Shown here piece by piece: positions 1 to 7,685 of a stretch of 14,342 nucleotides of DNA (position 1 is the first letter of the stretch; each line of letters opens with the position of its first letter). The DNA is taken from NCBI GenBank assembly GCA_017965125.1, contig JAGCQO010000035.1:1-14342 (forward strand). Direction: 5' to 3'. The notes beneath the pieces were generated by a model. It worked only from the letters and a program-made list of their open reading frames with translations, ran no database searches and was not told the origin of the DNA. Source of the DNA: Paludibacteraceae bacterium. Its GTDB lineage: Bacteria > Bacteroidota > Bacteroidia > Bacteroidales > Paludibacteraceae. The position numbers were made by a program, and so were the translations under genes.

Positions 1-246
1 CTCGCAAACAGAGTGTTCGGCATCGACTCTTACGATTACACCGAAAGAGAAAGAGCCTTGAAGCTGTCGGAGAGACTTGAGGGCTTCTTCAAGAAAATCG
101 GAGTTAAGACAAAACTGTCGGAACTCGGCATCGACGACAAGGATTTCGACACTATGGCCAAGAGAGCAACACGCAACGGAACCGTAGGCCACTACGTGCC
201 ACTCGACGCAAAAGCGTTCACCGAGATATTAAAATTAGCAATTTAA
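1..246 (+). CDS. Iron-containing alcohol dehydrogenase, C-terminal part (5' end outside window)
   Basis: The reading frame is open from the first base (L-A-N-R-V-F-G-I-D...) to a TAA at 244-246, so this is the last 81 residues of a longer gene; the first in-window ATG at 13 is internal. The sequence, with a helical middle (ERALKLSERLEGFFKKIG), a short D-x-x-D-F acidic stretch and a closing G-H-Y-V-P-L-D segment, matches my knowledge of the C-terminal helical domain of group III iron-dependent alcohol dehydrogenases (BdhA/YqhD/FucO-like). These oxidise or reduce small alcohols and aldehydes with NAD(P)H in the cytoplasm. The iron-binding residues lie upstream and cannot be checked here. The next gene starts 25 nt downstream on the same strand, so the two are probably co-transcribed. 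The substrate cannot be assigned from this fragment. Confidence 0.75.
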   Translation, partial: LANRVFGIDSYDYTERERALKLSERLEGFFKKIGVKTKLSELGIDDKDFDTMAKRATRNGTVGHYVPLDAKAFTEILKLAI

Positions 247-271
247 AAACAGAACATAAAAAGGAAAAAAA

Positions 272-826
272 ATGGCAAGAGTACAACTTAAACAACCAGA
301 AGAATTATCAGAAGAGTCAAAGAAAGCCTACGAAGAACTCAACTCGAAGGGCAAGATCACTAACATGAAACTCGCTATGCTCCAGGATTACGGAACATAC
401 AAGGCTTTCATGGGATGGTACGACTCATGGGCAAGCCTCGAGAAGACTGTGGGCAAGAGAGCAGCCACAATCTACGCTCACTCTGTCTCAACAACAAACG
501 GATGTCTCCTGTGCTCGCTGTTCTTCATCAGCGACCTCAAGGAACTGGGTCTCGACCCTCACAACTTCGAGCTGGCAGAGAACGAGAAACTGCTCCAGCA
601 GCTTGGACAGCAGATCGTGAAGGACCCGACAAAGGTCTCAAACGAGCTTCTCGACGGACTCAGAAAGTTCTACACCGACACTGAGATCATCATCATCGTG
701 GGATTCGGCGCACAGATGCAGGCTACAAACAACTTCAACTCTGTTCTCGGCGTTGACGTTGACAAGAGACTGCTCCCAATCAAGGACGAGTTCAAGGCTC
801 CAACTTGGAGAGAGAACATCAAGTAA
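272..826 (+). CDS. Carboxymuconolactone decarboxylase / AhpD-like family protein
   Basis: This 184-residue, probably cytoplasmic and all-helical protein carries a C-L-L-C pair at residues 78 and 81, preceded by the helix KRAATIYAHSVSTTNG. That layout is typical of the AhpD/CMD fold, whose members are thiol-dependent peroxidase partners or carboxymuconolactone decarboxylases. In canonical AhpD a histidine follows four residues after the second cysteine; here that position is Phe85, so AhpD-type peroxidase chemistry is uncertain. The ATG at 272 is supported by an A-rich leader containing AAGGAA at 261-266, an unusually Shine-Dalgarno-like signal for Bacteroidetes, and by the 25 nt gap to the dehydrogenase gene. 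Pairing with an alcohol dehydrogenase suggests a redox or aldehyde-detoxification role, which is inference. A strong hairpin terminator follows. Confidence 0.75.
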   Translation: MARVQLKQPEELSEESKKAYEELNSKGKITNMKLAMLQDYGTYKAFMGWYDSWASLEKTVGKRAATIYAHSVSTTNGCLLCSLFFISDLKELGLDPHNFELAENEKLLQQLGQQIVKDPTKVSNELLDGLRKFYTDTEIIIIVGFGAQMQATNNFNSVLGVDVDKRLLPIKDEFKAPTWRENIK

Positions 827-849
827 GCCAAAGGACTTCAGGGCAAAAC

Positions 850-879
850 AAAAGGCTATGGATTTTTCCATAGCCTTTT
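850..879. terminator. Bidirectional rho-independent terminator
   Basis: A perfect 13 bp inverted repeat, AAAAGGCTATGGA (850-862) and TCCATAGCCTTTT (867-879), encloses a TTTT loop. It has T-rich sequence on its 3' side and A-rich sequence on its 5' side, so it can stop transcription from both directions. It lies between the convergent CMD-family gene (ends 826) and the MlaD-like gene (ends 904). Confidence 0.93.
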
Positions 880-903
880 CTGTTTTATATCTGTGTCAGC
901 GAA

Positions 904-1809
904 TCACTTATCCTTCTTGCCGAAGATCGAGAAGTGAACATAACGCTTAGGATGCGACTTCACATCCTTAACCAAGCCGTCGATGTTCTGGCTCGCCTCT
1001 GTCAGGTTGTTGTAAAGCGCAGGGTCGTTGATGAATCGTCCGGCAGAGCCTTCGTTGCTGTTCAGTTTCTTCACCACCTGGTTGAACTCAGCCACAGCGC
1101 TGTTCACGCCGTCCACGGTCTCCTCTATCTTCAGGTTGTTGACCTTCTCGCCCACCTTAGCCAGATTCACAGCCGCCTTATCGACGTCGGTCATCACCTT
1201 AGGCACGTCGTTCTTCACAACCTTCTTGAGGTCGGTCGTAGTAGTCTCTAAGTTCGAAGTGATTTTCTCTATAGAGTTCAGGCTGTGTGAAACCTGTCGT
1301 GAGTTTGCGATTTTGTTGAGCGTCGTCATCAGCGAGTCGGCCGAAGAAACGGCGTGCTCGACCTTAGGCACCAAAGAGCCGGTCAGCATATCGACAACTC
1401 CAACCCTTGTGCTTACAGCAAGCGTGTCGCCGCTTTTCGCGTAAGCCGTCTTGTGGTTGTCGATGACAAGGGTGATGCACTTTCCACCGAGGAGTCCGTC
1501 GTCGTGAAGTTCAGCGACAGTGCCCTCTGGTAACGTCACGTCCATGTCTATATCAAGCGTAACGATAAAAGGCACGTCCTTTGTGAAATCGTAACGTATC
1601 TCGCTCACCTGCCCCACCTTGTATCCTTTTATATAAACAGGAGAAGAAACTATCAGCCCTCCAAGATTCTCATACTTAGCAAAATAGCAGTTCATCGGAT
1701 TAAAGATGTTGATGCCTTTCAGATAGTTGCAACCGAAGAACAACACAAAGCCGCACACCACAGCCAACAAACCGATTTTTACTTCTCGAGTGAAGATTTT
1801 CTGAAACAT
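904..1809 (-). CDS. MlaD-like MCE-domain protein (outer-membrane lipid transport)
   Basis: The protein has 301 residues. A single N-terminal membrane helix (about residues 12-28, IGLLAVVCGFVLFFG) is followed by an MCE/MlaD beta domain (about 38-120) with the typical Y-F-x-x-Y-x-x-x-x-G-L and P-V-x-x-x-G-x-x-V-G-x-V signatures. A long helical region follows (about 150-285, with many N, D, K and V residues). MCE proteins form hexameric rings anchored in the inner membrane that carry phospholipids across the periplasm, usually with an ABC transporter (MlaEF). No permease or ATPase gene is visible here, so it would have to work with subunits encoded elsewhere. The start ATG is at 1809, 17 nt after the amidase stop, so the two form an operon. 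Whether it moves lipid inward or outward cannot be told. Confidence 0.88.
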   Translation of the reverse strand: MFQKIFTREVKIGLLAVVCGFVLFFGCNYLKGINIFNPMNCYFAKYENLGGLIVSSPVYIKGYKVGQVSEIRYDFTKDVPFIVTLDIDMDVTLPEGTVAELHDDGLLGGKCITLVIDNHKTAYAKSGDTLAVSTRVGVVDMLTGSLVPKVEHAVSSADSLMTTLNKIANSRQVSHSLNSIEKITSNLETTTTDLKKVVKNDVPKVMTDVDKAAVNLAKVGEKVNNLKIEETVDGVNSAVAEFNQVVKKLNSNEGSAGRFINDPALYNNLTEASQNIDGLVKDVKSHPKRYVHFSIFGKKDK

Positions 1810-1826
1810 AATATTTTTGAAGTTAA

Positions 1827-3182
1827 TTATTTCTGACTCTTACGCGCTTCGGCGACTGTCACTTTCTGTCCGCCCTTGAACGCAATAATCATGGCGTTAG
1901 GGAACTTATCGCTGATACGGTTTTTCAAGCGAACGATTTCGTCGTAGTCTGACGTTTTCCCGTATGTGTATTTATAATATCCGCCTTCCTGATAAACATC
2001 AACGGTCAATCCCTTGAAGGCGCTTGAATTCAGCGGAATGCTCTTCGTCAGAGCCGACAGCTGCAAGCGGTACTCCACTTCGTCACGCACAGCCTTATTT
2101 TTCTCAGCCGCAGCCTCTTCCTGCTTTTTCTTCAGAGCGGCGGCTTCCTCTTGCTGCTTCTTCGCTTCAGCCTCTTTGTTCTTCTGTTCTATCTCGCTCT
2201 GCTCCTTTTCCTTCTGCACTTTCGACTCCTTGTAAGCCGCGACAGACTTGTTCACTGCCTCCTTCCTCTCGTCACGCTTTATCTGAGCCGCCTTCTCGTC
2301 CACCTTCTTCTGCTTGGCCTTGACGTCCTCGATAGTGTCTTGTTTCACGACCTTCTTGTCAACGTTGACTGGAGTCACAACAGCCTGATTTCCAGACTTT
2401 ATCTCATACTCACGCTTGAACTTCAACAGCGCCTCGTATATCGCGTCGGCTATCTTCTGCTGACCGTCCTCTGTGTTCAGGAACTTCTCCTCCTCCACGT
2501 TTGTTATATAACCGATTTCGACCAGTATCGCAGGCATTGCCGTCTTGTGCAGAACCCAGAAACCAGCCTGCCTCACACCTCTGTCTCGACGGTTGCGAGC
2601 GGCAAAGTTCTTCTCGATTTCCGACGCCAGCCAAACGCTCTTATCGACGTATCTGTCCTGAATGCACTCGAACATTATGTATGAGTCAATCGACTTTGGG
2701 TTGAAACCTGCGTACTTCGTATTATAATTGTCCTCGAGGAGGATTACGGAGTTCTCACGCATAGCGACGTCGAGGTTCGACTGCGTCTTGTGCAGACCTA
2801 ATGTGTAGGTCTCGCAGCCACTGACCTCGCGGTTGTTGTTGGCATTGACGTGGACAGAAATGAAAAGGTCGGACTTCGCCTTGTTGGCGATGTCCGCTCT
2901 GCCCTGCAGTGTGACGTACTTGTCCACATCGCGTGTGTAAACCACCTTTATGTCCTGATTTTCCTCAGAAATTTTCTTGCCTATCTTTTTAATGACAGCC
3001 AAGGTTATGTTTTTTTCCCGTGAGATGGCGCCTATCGCACCTGGGTCATGACCGCCGTGTCCTGCGTCCAGTGTGACAGTGAACGTTGTTTTCTTCAAGT
3101 CGGTCTGAGCTGTCGCAGACATGAAAAAAACTGACACGCAAATAATTAGAAATGATATTAAAGGTTTAACTCTTCTGTTCAT
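1827..3182 (-). CDS. N-acetylmuramoyl-L-alanine amidase (Amidase_3) with C-terminal SPOR-like domain
   Basis: This 451-residue exported amidase cleaves the bond between MurNAc and the stem peptide in peptidoglycan. I chose the ATG at 3182 over the longer frame from 3227 because a clean signal peptide begins there (MNRRVKPLISFLIICVS..., ending near ATAQ) and the likely promoter -7 element lies at 3225-3232. Zinc and catalytic residues of Amidase_3 are visible: D-A-G-H-G-G (His42), E56, S-V-H-V-N-A-N (His111) and V-E-I-G-Y-I-T-N (Glu222). A long insertion (about 120-200) sits where AmiC-type enzymes carry a regulatory helix. Residues about 255-385 are a Lys/Glu/Gln/Ala-rich probable coiled coil. 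The last ~70 residues look like a SPOR fold (EYRLQLSA... and a closing MIIAFKGG), which binds denuded septal glycan. It is the first gene of an operon with the MCE gene and divergent from lptD. Confidence 0.92.
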   Translation of the reverse strand: MNRRVKPLISFLIICVSVFFMSATAQTDLKKTTFTVTLDAGHGGHDPGAIGAISREKNITLAVIKKIGKKISEENQDIKVVYTRDVDKYVTLQGRADIANKAKSDLFISVHVNANNNREVSGCETYTLGLHKTQSNLDVAMRENSVILLEDNYNTKYAGFNPKSIDSYIMFECIQDRYVDKSVWLASEIEKNFAARNRRDRGVRQAGFWVLHKTAMPAILVEIGYITNVEEEKFLNTEDGQQKIADAIYEALLKFKREYEIKSGNQAVVTPVNVDKKVVKQDTIEDVKAKQKKVDEKAAQIKRDERKEAVNKSVAAYKESKVQKEKEQSEIEQKNKEAEAKKQQEEAAALKKKQEEAAAEKNKAVRDEVEYRLQLSALTKSIPLNSSAFKGLTVDVYQEGGYYKYTYGKTSDYDEIVRLKNRISDKFPNAMIIAFKGGQKVTVAEARKSQK

Positions 3183-3224
3183 TTTCAAAAAGATAAAGAG
3201 AGGCATACACCTATCTAAACTATG

Positions 3225-3232
3225 CAAAAATA
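3225..3232 (-). promoter_or_regulatory. Putative Bacteroidetes -7 promoter element for the amidase-MCE operon
   Basis: Read on the minus strand this is TATTTTTG, an exact match to TAnnTTTG. A TTGG about 21 bp upstream (near 3253-3256) is a partial match to the -33 TTTG box. Transcription would begin near 3219, giving a leader of roughly 35-40 nt and excluding a translation start at 3227. Confidence 0.5.
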
Positions 3233-3268
3233 ATCAAAGTTCGCATATTATACCAACCATCATATTTC

Positions 3269-3287
3269 ATAGGCAAAAAAATAGGCA
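3269..3287. repeat. Short direct repeat ATAGGCA x2 between divergent genes
   Basis: ATAGGCA occurs at 3269-3275 and again at 3281-3287, a 12 bp period separated by an A-tract. It lies between the amidase and lptD promoters and could be a regulator site, but a seven-base repeat in AT-rich DNA can also be chance. Confidence 0.25.
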
Positions 3288-3337
3288 CAAATTTCTTTAA
3301 AACCGCAAAAGCTATAAGAAATGGTCTATCTTTTGCT

Positions 3338-3345
3338 TACATTTG
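3338..3345 (+). promoter_or_regulatory. Putative -7 promoter element for lptD
   Basis: TACATTTG matches TAnnTTTG exactly, and a near match, TATCTTTT followed by G, sits at 3327-3335. I see no good -33 TTTG at the usual 19-21 bp spacing for either, so this is a weak call. A start site near 3352 would leave a leader of about 30 nt before the ATG at 3385. Confidence 0.4.
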
Positions 3346-3384
3346 CAAGATTAAAATAAAATGGGTTGCTGTGCGCAAATAAAA

Positions 3385-6090
3385 ATGAGATTGTATAAAC
3401 CGAAATACTTGTTATTAATAGCCATAACGCTACTGCAAACAAGCATTGCCACAGGTGTACACGCACAGAAGACCTCATCCAGAAAAGCCGCAAAGACTGA
3501 GGCCGTCGCTGATTCCGCCAGCAAGGCAAGTCCGCAAGACTCCACACAAAAGAAGAAATCGACACTGACAGCGCCGGTCAAGTACACGGCCAAGGACTCC
3601 ATTGTGCTCTACAAGGCCGGAAACGCATACATGTACGGCGAAGGCTCTGTGCAGTACGACAACATGCAGCTGACCGCCGACTACATACACCTCAACGCCG
3701 ACTCGACAAAAATAGACGCCCACGGAGTGCTCGACAAAGACAGCGCATTAGTGGGAACGCCAGTCTTCACAGAGAACGGCGAGGAGTACGAGGCAAGGAC
3801 CATCGAATACAACTACAACACGAAGAAGGGATTCGTGAGGCAAGCCGTCGTGAAGCAAGGAGACGGATACGTTGTCGGCAAGGAGACGAAGAAAATCGAC
3901 GACGACATCTTCTTTATGAAGAACGGACACTACACCACTTGCGACAACCACGAGCATCCGCACTTCTACCTCAACCTGACCAAAGCCAAGGTGAAGCAGA
4001 AGCATTGGGTCGCGACCGGACCTGCGTACATGGTGCTTATGGACGTTCCGCTGCCACTCGCCATCCCTTTCGGATTCTTCCCGTTCACTAAGTCATATTC
4101 TTCCGGTGTGATTATGCCGTCATACGGAGACGAGATGAACAGAGGTTTCTACCTCAAGGAAGGCGGCTATTACTTCGCCATAAACGACTACTTCGACCTG
4201 GCGCTCACAGGAGACATCTTCACAAAAGGAAGCTGGGCTGTAAACGCCACATCGAAATACATAAAGAGATACAAGTTCGACGGACGCGTCAGCATAAGCT
4301 ACAGAAACGACAAGTTCGGCGAAAAGGAAGTGCCGGGATACACCGAGAACAAGAACTTCGCGTTGACATGGACACACAGCCAGAACCCGAAGTCGATGCC
4401 GAACTCGACATTCTCGGCGTCGGTGAACTTCACCTCTTCGGGATATGACAGAAGCAACGTGGATAACTACTACAACCCTTCGCAGTTGACGCAGAACACG
4501 AAGTCTTCATCTATCTCATATTCACACACATTCCCTAACACCCCATTCGCGATTTCGACTTCGTTGCTCGCAAGCCAAAGAACGTCGGACTCCACACTTT
4601 CGCTCACACTGCCGGACGTGACGCTGACAATGAACAGAATCTATCCGTTCAAGAGGAAGCACAAGGTCGGCAAGGACAGATGGTATGAGAAGCTCTACCT
4701 TTCATACACAGGAAACCTGACCAACTCGATAGAGACCAAAGAGGACAAGGTGCTGAAATCGTCAATCGCTACCGACTGGAAAAACGGCATGAACCACACG
4801 ATTCCTCTCGGCGCGTCGTTCAACGTTTTCAAATACCTCTCGATAACTCCAACCGTGAACTACCACTCCAGATGGTACATGCAAAGCGTGAACCAGTCGT
4901 GGGACTACACGCGAAACGAGATTGAGAGAGACACCGTGGCAGGGTTCTCGCGCGTGTTCGACTTCAACGCCGGTATCTCTGCGTCAACCAAGCTCTACGG
5001 ATTCTACAAGCCACTGAAGATATTCGGCGGCAACAAGATAGACCGAATAAGACACGTGATAACGCCAACCGTGTCGTTCACATATCACCCGGACTTCTCT
5101 ACCGACTTCTGGGGGTATTACAAGACCTACGACAGACCAAACGCCGACTCCATCACAACGTCCAAGGTCAAGTACTCGCCTTTCGCTTCAGGACAATTCG
5201 GAGTGCCAGGACAAGGCGAGGCCGGGTCGATCAACTTCAGCGTGAACAACAACCTCGAGATGAAAATCCGCCAGCAGAACGACACTACCGGCGAAGATAC
5301 ATTCAAGAAAATATCGCTGATAGACGCGTTCTCCATCTCCACGTCATACAACTTGGCTGCCGACTCGCTGAGATGGTCGAACATAACAGCGAACCTGAGA
5401 CTGAAACTGTCTAAGCAGTTCACACTCAACCTGAACGGAATATTCGACCCTTACAAGCTGGGGCTGAACAGCTACGGCTCGCCAGTACACATCGACAGGC
5501 TCAGGTCGAGCGACGGCATGTTCCCACGCCTGATAAACGCCAGCACCTCGTTCTCGTACTCGTTGTCCAACTCGACATTCTCGAAGAAGAAGGACAAGGA
5601 CGAGAAAATCAAGGGCCTGACCGAAGCCGACGTCAACGAGGAGATGAGCAAAGCCAACATGAAAGCAAAAGCCGAGAAGGACAAGGGCAAGGAGAAAGAG
5701 ACCGACAACGACGGATATGCTAAGTTCTCGATGCCATGGTCATTGTCGTTCGACTACTCCATGAGATATGGCAACACATCGCAGTTCGACACCACAGCCA
5801 TGGAATACAAGAGAGAGCTGACCCACAACTTGGGCGTCAGAGGAACACTGTCATTGACATCGAACTGGAACCTTTCCATGGGTCTGTCATACGATTTCAA
5901 CGAAGGCAAAATAACCTACTCGACACTCTCAGTAACCAGGAATCTGCACTGCTGGTCCATGTCGGCAAGCATAGTGCCTTTCGGACTCTACAAGAGCTAC
6001 AACTTCACAGTCAACGTGTCATCCGAACTACTCGCAGACTTGAAATATGAGCAACGGTCAGACTACTCCTACACGAACAACTGGTATTAG
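3385..6090 (+). CDS. lptD: LPS-assembly outer membrane protein LptD (OstA family)
   Basis: LptD is the outer-membrane barrel that receives LPS or lipooligosaccharide from the periplasmic bridge and inserts it in the outer leaflet. I start it at the ATG at 3385, not 3361, because MRLYKPKYLLLIAITLLQ begins a normal signal peptide ending near VHAQ; this gives 901 residues. The OstA/LptA-like domain follows (about 50-170: IVLYKAGNAYMYGEGSVQY... LTADYIHLNADS), then a conserved T-T-C-D-N-H-E-H-P-H-F-Y segment around Cys186. The rest is a long barrel with alternating aromatic strands. Only two cysteines remain (186 and 856), against four in E. coli. Residues about 733-772 form a Lys/Glu-rich stretch, probably a soluble loop. 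The gene is divergent from the amidase-MCE operon and overlaps ttcA by 44 nt. Confidence 0.9.
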   Translation: MRLYKPKYLLLIAITLLQTSIATGVHAQKTSSRKAAKTEAVADSASKASPQDSTQKKKSTLTAPVKYTAKDSIVLYKAGNAYMYGEGSVQYDNMQLTADYIHLNADSTKIDAHGVLDKDSALVGTPVFTENGEEYEARTIEYNYNTKKGFVRQAVVKQGDGYVVGKETKKIDDDIFFMKNGHYTTCDNHEHPHFYLNLTKAKVKQKHWVATGPAYMVLMDVPLPLAIPFGFFPFTKSYSSGVIMPSYGDEMNRGFYLKEGGYYFAINDYFDLALTGDIFTKGSWAVNATSKYIKRYKFDGRVSISYRNDKFGEKEVPGYTENKNFALTWTHSQNPKSMPNSTFSASVNFTSSGYDRSNVDNYYNPSQLTQNTKSSSISYSHTFPNTPFAISTSLLASQRTSDSTLSLTLPDVTLTMNRIYPFKRKHKVGKDRWYEKLYLSYTGNLTNSIETKEDKVLKSSIATDWKNGMNHTIPLGASFNVFKYLSITPTVNYHSRWYMQSVNQSWDYTRNEIERDTVAGFSRVFDFNAGISASTKLYGFYKPLKIFGGNKIDRIRHVITPTVSFTYHPDFSTDFWGYYKTYDRPNADSITTSKVKYSPFASGQFGVPGQGEAGSINFSVNNNLEMKIRQQNDTTGEDTFKKISLIDAFSISTSYNLAADSLRWSNITANLRLKLSKQFTLNLNGIFDPYKLGLNSYGSPVHIDRLRSSDGMFPRLINASTSFSYSLSNSTFSKKKDKDEKIKGLTEADVNEEMSKANMKAKAEKDKGKEKETDNDGYAKFSMPWSLSFDYSMRYGNTSQFDTTAMEYKRELTHNLGVRGTLSLTSNWNLSMGLSYDFNEGKITYSTLSVTRNLHCWSMSASIVPFGLYKSYNFTVNVSSELLADLKYEQRSDYSYTNNWY

Positions 6091-6820
6091 CGAGAAGAAG
6101 CTGCACAGGGCTTTCTCGCAAGCGCTCAAAAGGTTCGACCTGATAGAGGACGGAGACAAAATCCTCATCGGACTGTCCGGAGGCAAGGACTCGCTCGTGC
6201 TCACCGAACTGCTGTCGCAGCGCATGAGAGTGCACAAGCCGAAATTCACACTGCAAGCCATACACATAACTTCCGAGCAAATCGGATACAAGACCGACAC
6301 GGACTATCTGAGGCGCTTCTGCGAGGAAAGAGGCGTGAACTTCGAGACGGTGGAGTCATCATCGTCGAGCGATGACACAGGAAACAAGGCCGTTTGCTTC
6401 AGATGCTCAAGAGACAGAAGGAAGGCGCTGTTCGAAGCCGCTGAAAGACACGGCTGCAACAAGATAGCCCTCGGACATCAGCTTGACGACGTGCTGGAGA
6501 CGCTCTTCATGAACATGACTTATCATGGGACATTCGGCGCTGTTCCGCCACTGCTGAAGCTGGACAGAATACCATTCAGCATCATCAGGCCACTGTACCT
6601 CGCCAACGAAAGCGACGTCGCTGAATATGCGAAAAGCAGGGACTACAGAATGACCGTGAAGGAATGTCCGCACTCGAAGGCGACAAGCAGAACCGAAGCC
6701 AAGGAACTGATAGCCGAGTTCGAGAAACTGAACAAGAACGCCAGAGCTTCGTTACTGAAAGCGATGAGCAACATCAACCAACAATATTTACCAAAGGAAC
6801 ATGGCGGCGAAAAAGAATAG
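6047..6820 (+). CDS. ttcA: tRNA 2-thiocytidine biosynthesis protein TtcA
   Basis: TtcA adenylates and thiolates cytidine 32 of certain tRNAs in the cytoplasm, using ATP and an oxygen-sensitive [4Fe-4S] cluster. All family hallmarks are visible in this 257-residue protein: the PP-loop S-G-G-K-D-S (44-49), the cluster cysteines C-F-R-C (117 and 120) with the third at E-C-P-H-S (Cys207), and the G-H-Q-L-D-D motif (143-148). The ATG at 6047 lies inside the end of lptD, a 44 nt overlap in another frame. No other Met occurs before Met60, past the PP-loop, so a shorter ATG start would destroy the enzyme. The first ~14 residues are Thr-rich and may be dispensable. The downstream lysozyme gene overlaps by 20 nt, so the three genes probably share one transcript with translational coupling. 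Confidence 0.9.
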   Translation: MSNGQTTPTRTTGISEKKLHRAFSQALKRFDLIEDGDKILIGLSGGKDSLVLTELLSQRMRVHKPKFTLQAIHITSEQIGYKTDTDYLRRFCEERGVNFETVESSSSSDDTGNKAVCFRCSRDRRKALFEAAERHGCNKIALGHQLDDVLETLFMNMTYHGTFGAVPPLLKLDRIPFSIIRPLYLANESDVAEYAKSRDYRMTVKECPHSKATSRTEAKELIAEFEKLNKNARASLLKAMSNINQQYLPKEHGGEKE

Positions 6821-7634
6821 CGCGAAGAAAAAGACAAGCACCAAGGCAAAGTCGAAAAAGCACAAAGGCGGAAGGACCGGATGCAGCATGGTCAGCCTGC
6901 TCATCGCCTTGGCCATCATCGGCTCCATGACCTACTTCGTCAGCAAGCACAAAGGCAGAGGCGAGACCGGAATCGGCAAAGAGATAACGCGGCCGAAGAA
7001 CGACAAGTACAAAGTGATAGGCATTGACATATCGCACCACAACGGAACCATAAAATGGGACAAGGTGAAGGAGGACGGCGTCAAATTCGCCTACATAAAA
7101 TCGACACAAGGCACGACGCACATAAACCGCCGCCACAAGAAAAACTACGACAAAGCCAAGAACGAAGGCATAACCGCCGGATTCTACCACTTCTTCATGT
7201 TCGAGAAAGACGGCGTGGAGCAAGCCAAGTTCTTCCTCGAGAACTCTACGCTCGAAGGCAAAGACCTGCCACCGGCATTAGACGTGGAATACTCGCCGCC
7301 CAGCACAAGGAGAAGAACCGAGGAGAAATACATAAAAGGCAGAATCAGAGAGATAACACGCTTCGACAGCGTAATCTATGAAGAGACAGGCATCCACCCG
7401 GTGATATACACCAACAAGGAGTGTTACAAAGACCTGATAAAAGGCCACTTCGACAACAACGAGATATGGATCTGCGATCTGAACAGCGAGGAGAACCCCA
7501 ACATAGACGAGAAATGGGTGCTGTGGCAGTATTCACACAAAGGCAAAGTCAAAGGAATCTCGTTCGACGTGGATATGGACGTCTTCAACGGCACAGAAGA
7601 GGACTTCAGGAAATGGCTTAACGAGTACCAATAA
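6801..7634 (+). CDS. Membrane-anchored glycoside hydrolase family 25 lysozyme
   Basis: GH25 enzymes are N-acetylmuramidases that hydrolyse peptidoglycan glycan strands. This 277-residue protein starts with a Lys-rich cytoplasmic tail (1-27), then one membrane helix (about 29-47, SMVSLLIALAIIGSMTYFV), so it is probably tethered with its catalytic domain in the periplasm. The GH25 barrel begins at I-G-I-D-I-S-H-H-N-G (Asp76). The catalytic acid pair is D-V-E at residues 161-163, and the end motif is V-D-M-D-V-F-N-G. The start at 6801 lies in the last codons of ttcA (20 nt overlap), with AAAGGA just upstream. Its place after lptD suggests a housekeeping role in wall remodelling rather than a phage lysin; no phage genes are nearby. 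Confidence 0.9.
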   Translation: MAAKKNSAKKKTSTKAKSKKHKGGRTGCSMVSLLIALAIIGSMTYFVSKHKGRGETGIGKEITRPKNDKYKVIGIDISHHNGTIKWDKVKEDGVKFAYIKSTQGTTHINRRHKKNYDKAKNEGITAGFYHFFMFEKDGVEQAKFFLENSTLEGKDLPPALDVEYSPPSTRRRTEEKYIKGRIREITRFDSVIYEETGIHPVIYTNKECYKDLIKGHFDNNEIWICDLNSEENPNIDEKWVLWQYSHKGKVKGISFDVDMDVFNGTEEDFRKWLNEYQ

Positions 7635-7635
7635 A

Positions 7636-7663
7636 AAAAGAGTCGCAAATCTGCGACTCTTTT
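7636..7663. terminator. Bidirectional rho-independent terminator
   Basis: A perfect 12 bp stem, AAAAGAGTCGCA (7636-7647) and TGCGACTCTTTT (7652-7663), encloses an AATC loop. It begins directly after the lysozyme stop codon. The minus-strand side has an uninterrupted T run, and the plus-strand side reads TTTTCGTTTTAT. It serves the convergent lysozyme and secreted-protein genes. Confidence 0.93.
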
Positions 7664-7685
7664 CGTTTTATCTCTCGTCTGTTGT

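Noticed and set aside
2151..2684. 177-codon Leu-rich plus-strand frame opposite the amidase gene
   Set aside because: The Leu/Ser/Phe runs are the complement of the Lys/Glu/Gln codons of the amidase coiled coil, not a membrane protein.
3183..3227. Upstream ATG for the amidase (15 extra residues)
   Set aside because: It would put a non-signal-like stretch before a good signal peptide, and it overlaps the likely promoter -7 box.
6774..7223. 149-codon frame antisense to the GH25 lysozyme gene
   Set aside because: The sense strand encodes a full GH25 domain; the antisense product (Val/His/Phe/Ala-rich) looks like a codon-bias shadow.
6801..7634. GH25 lysozyme as part of a prophage lysis cassette
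   Set aside because: No holin, tail or other phage genes nearby; the enzyme has a membrane anchor and sits in an operon with lptD and ttcA.
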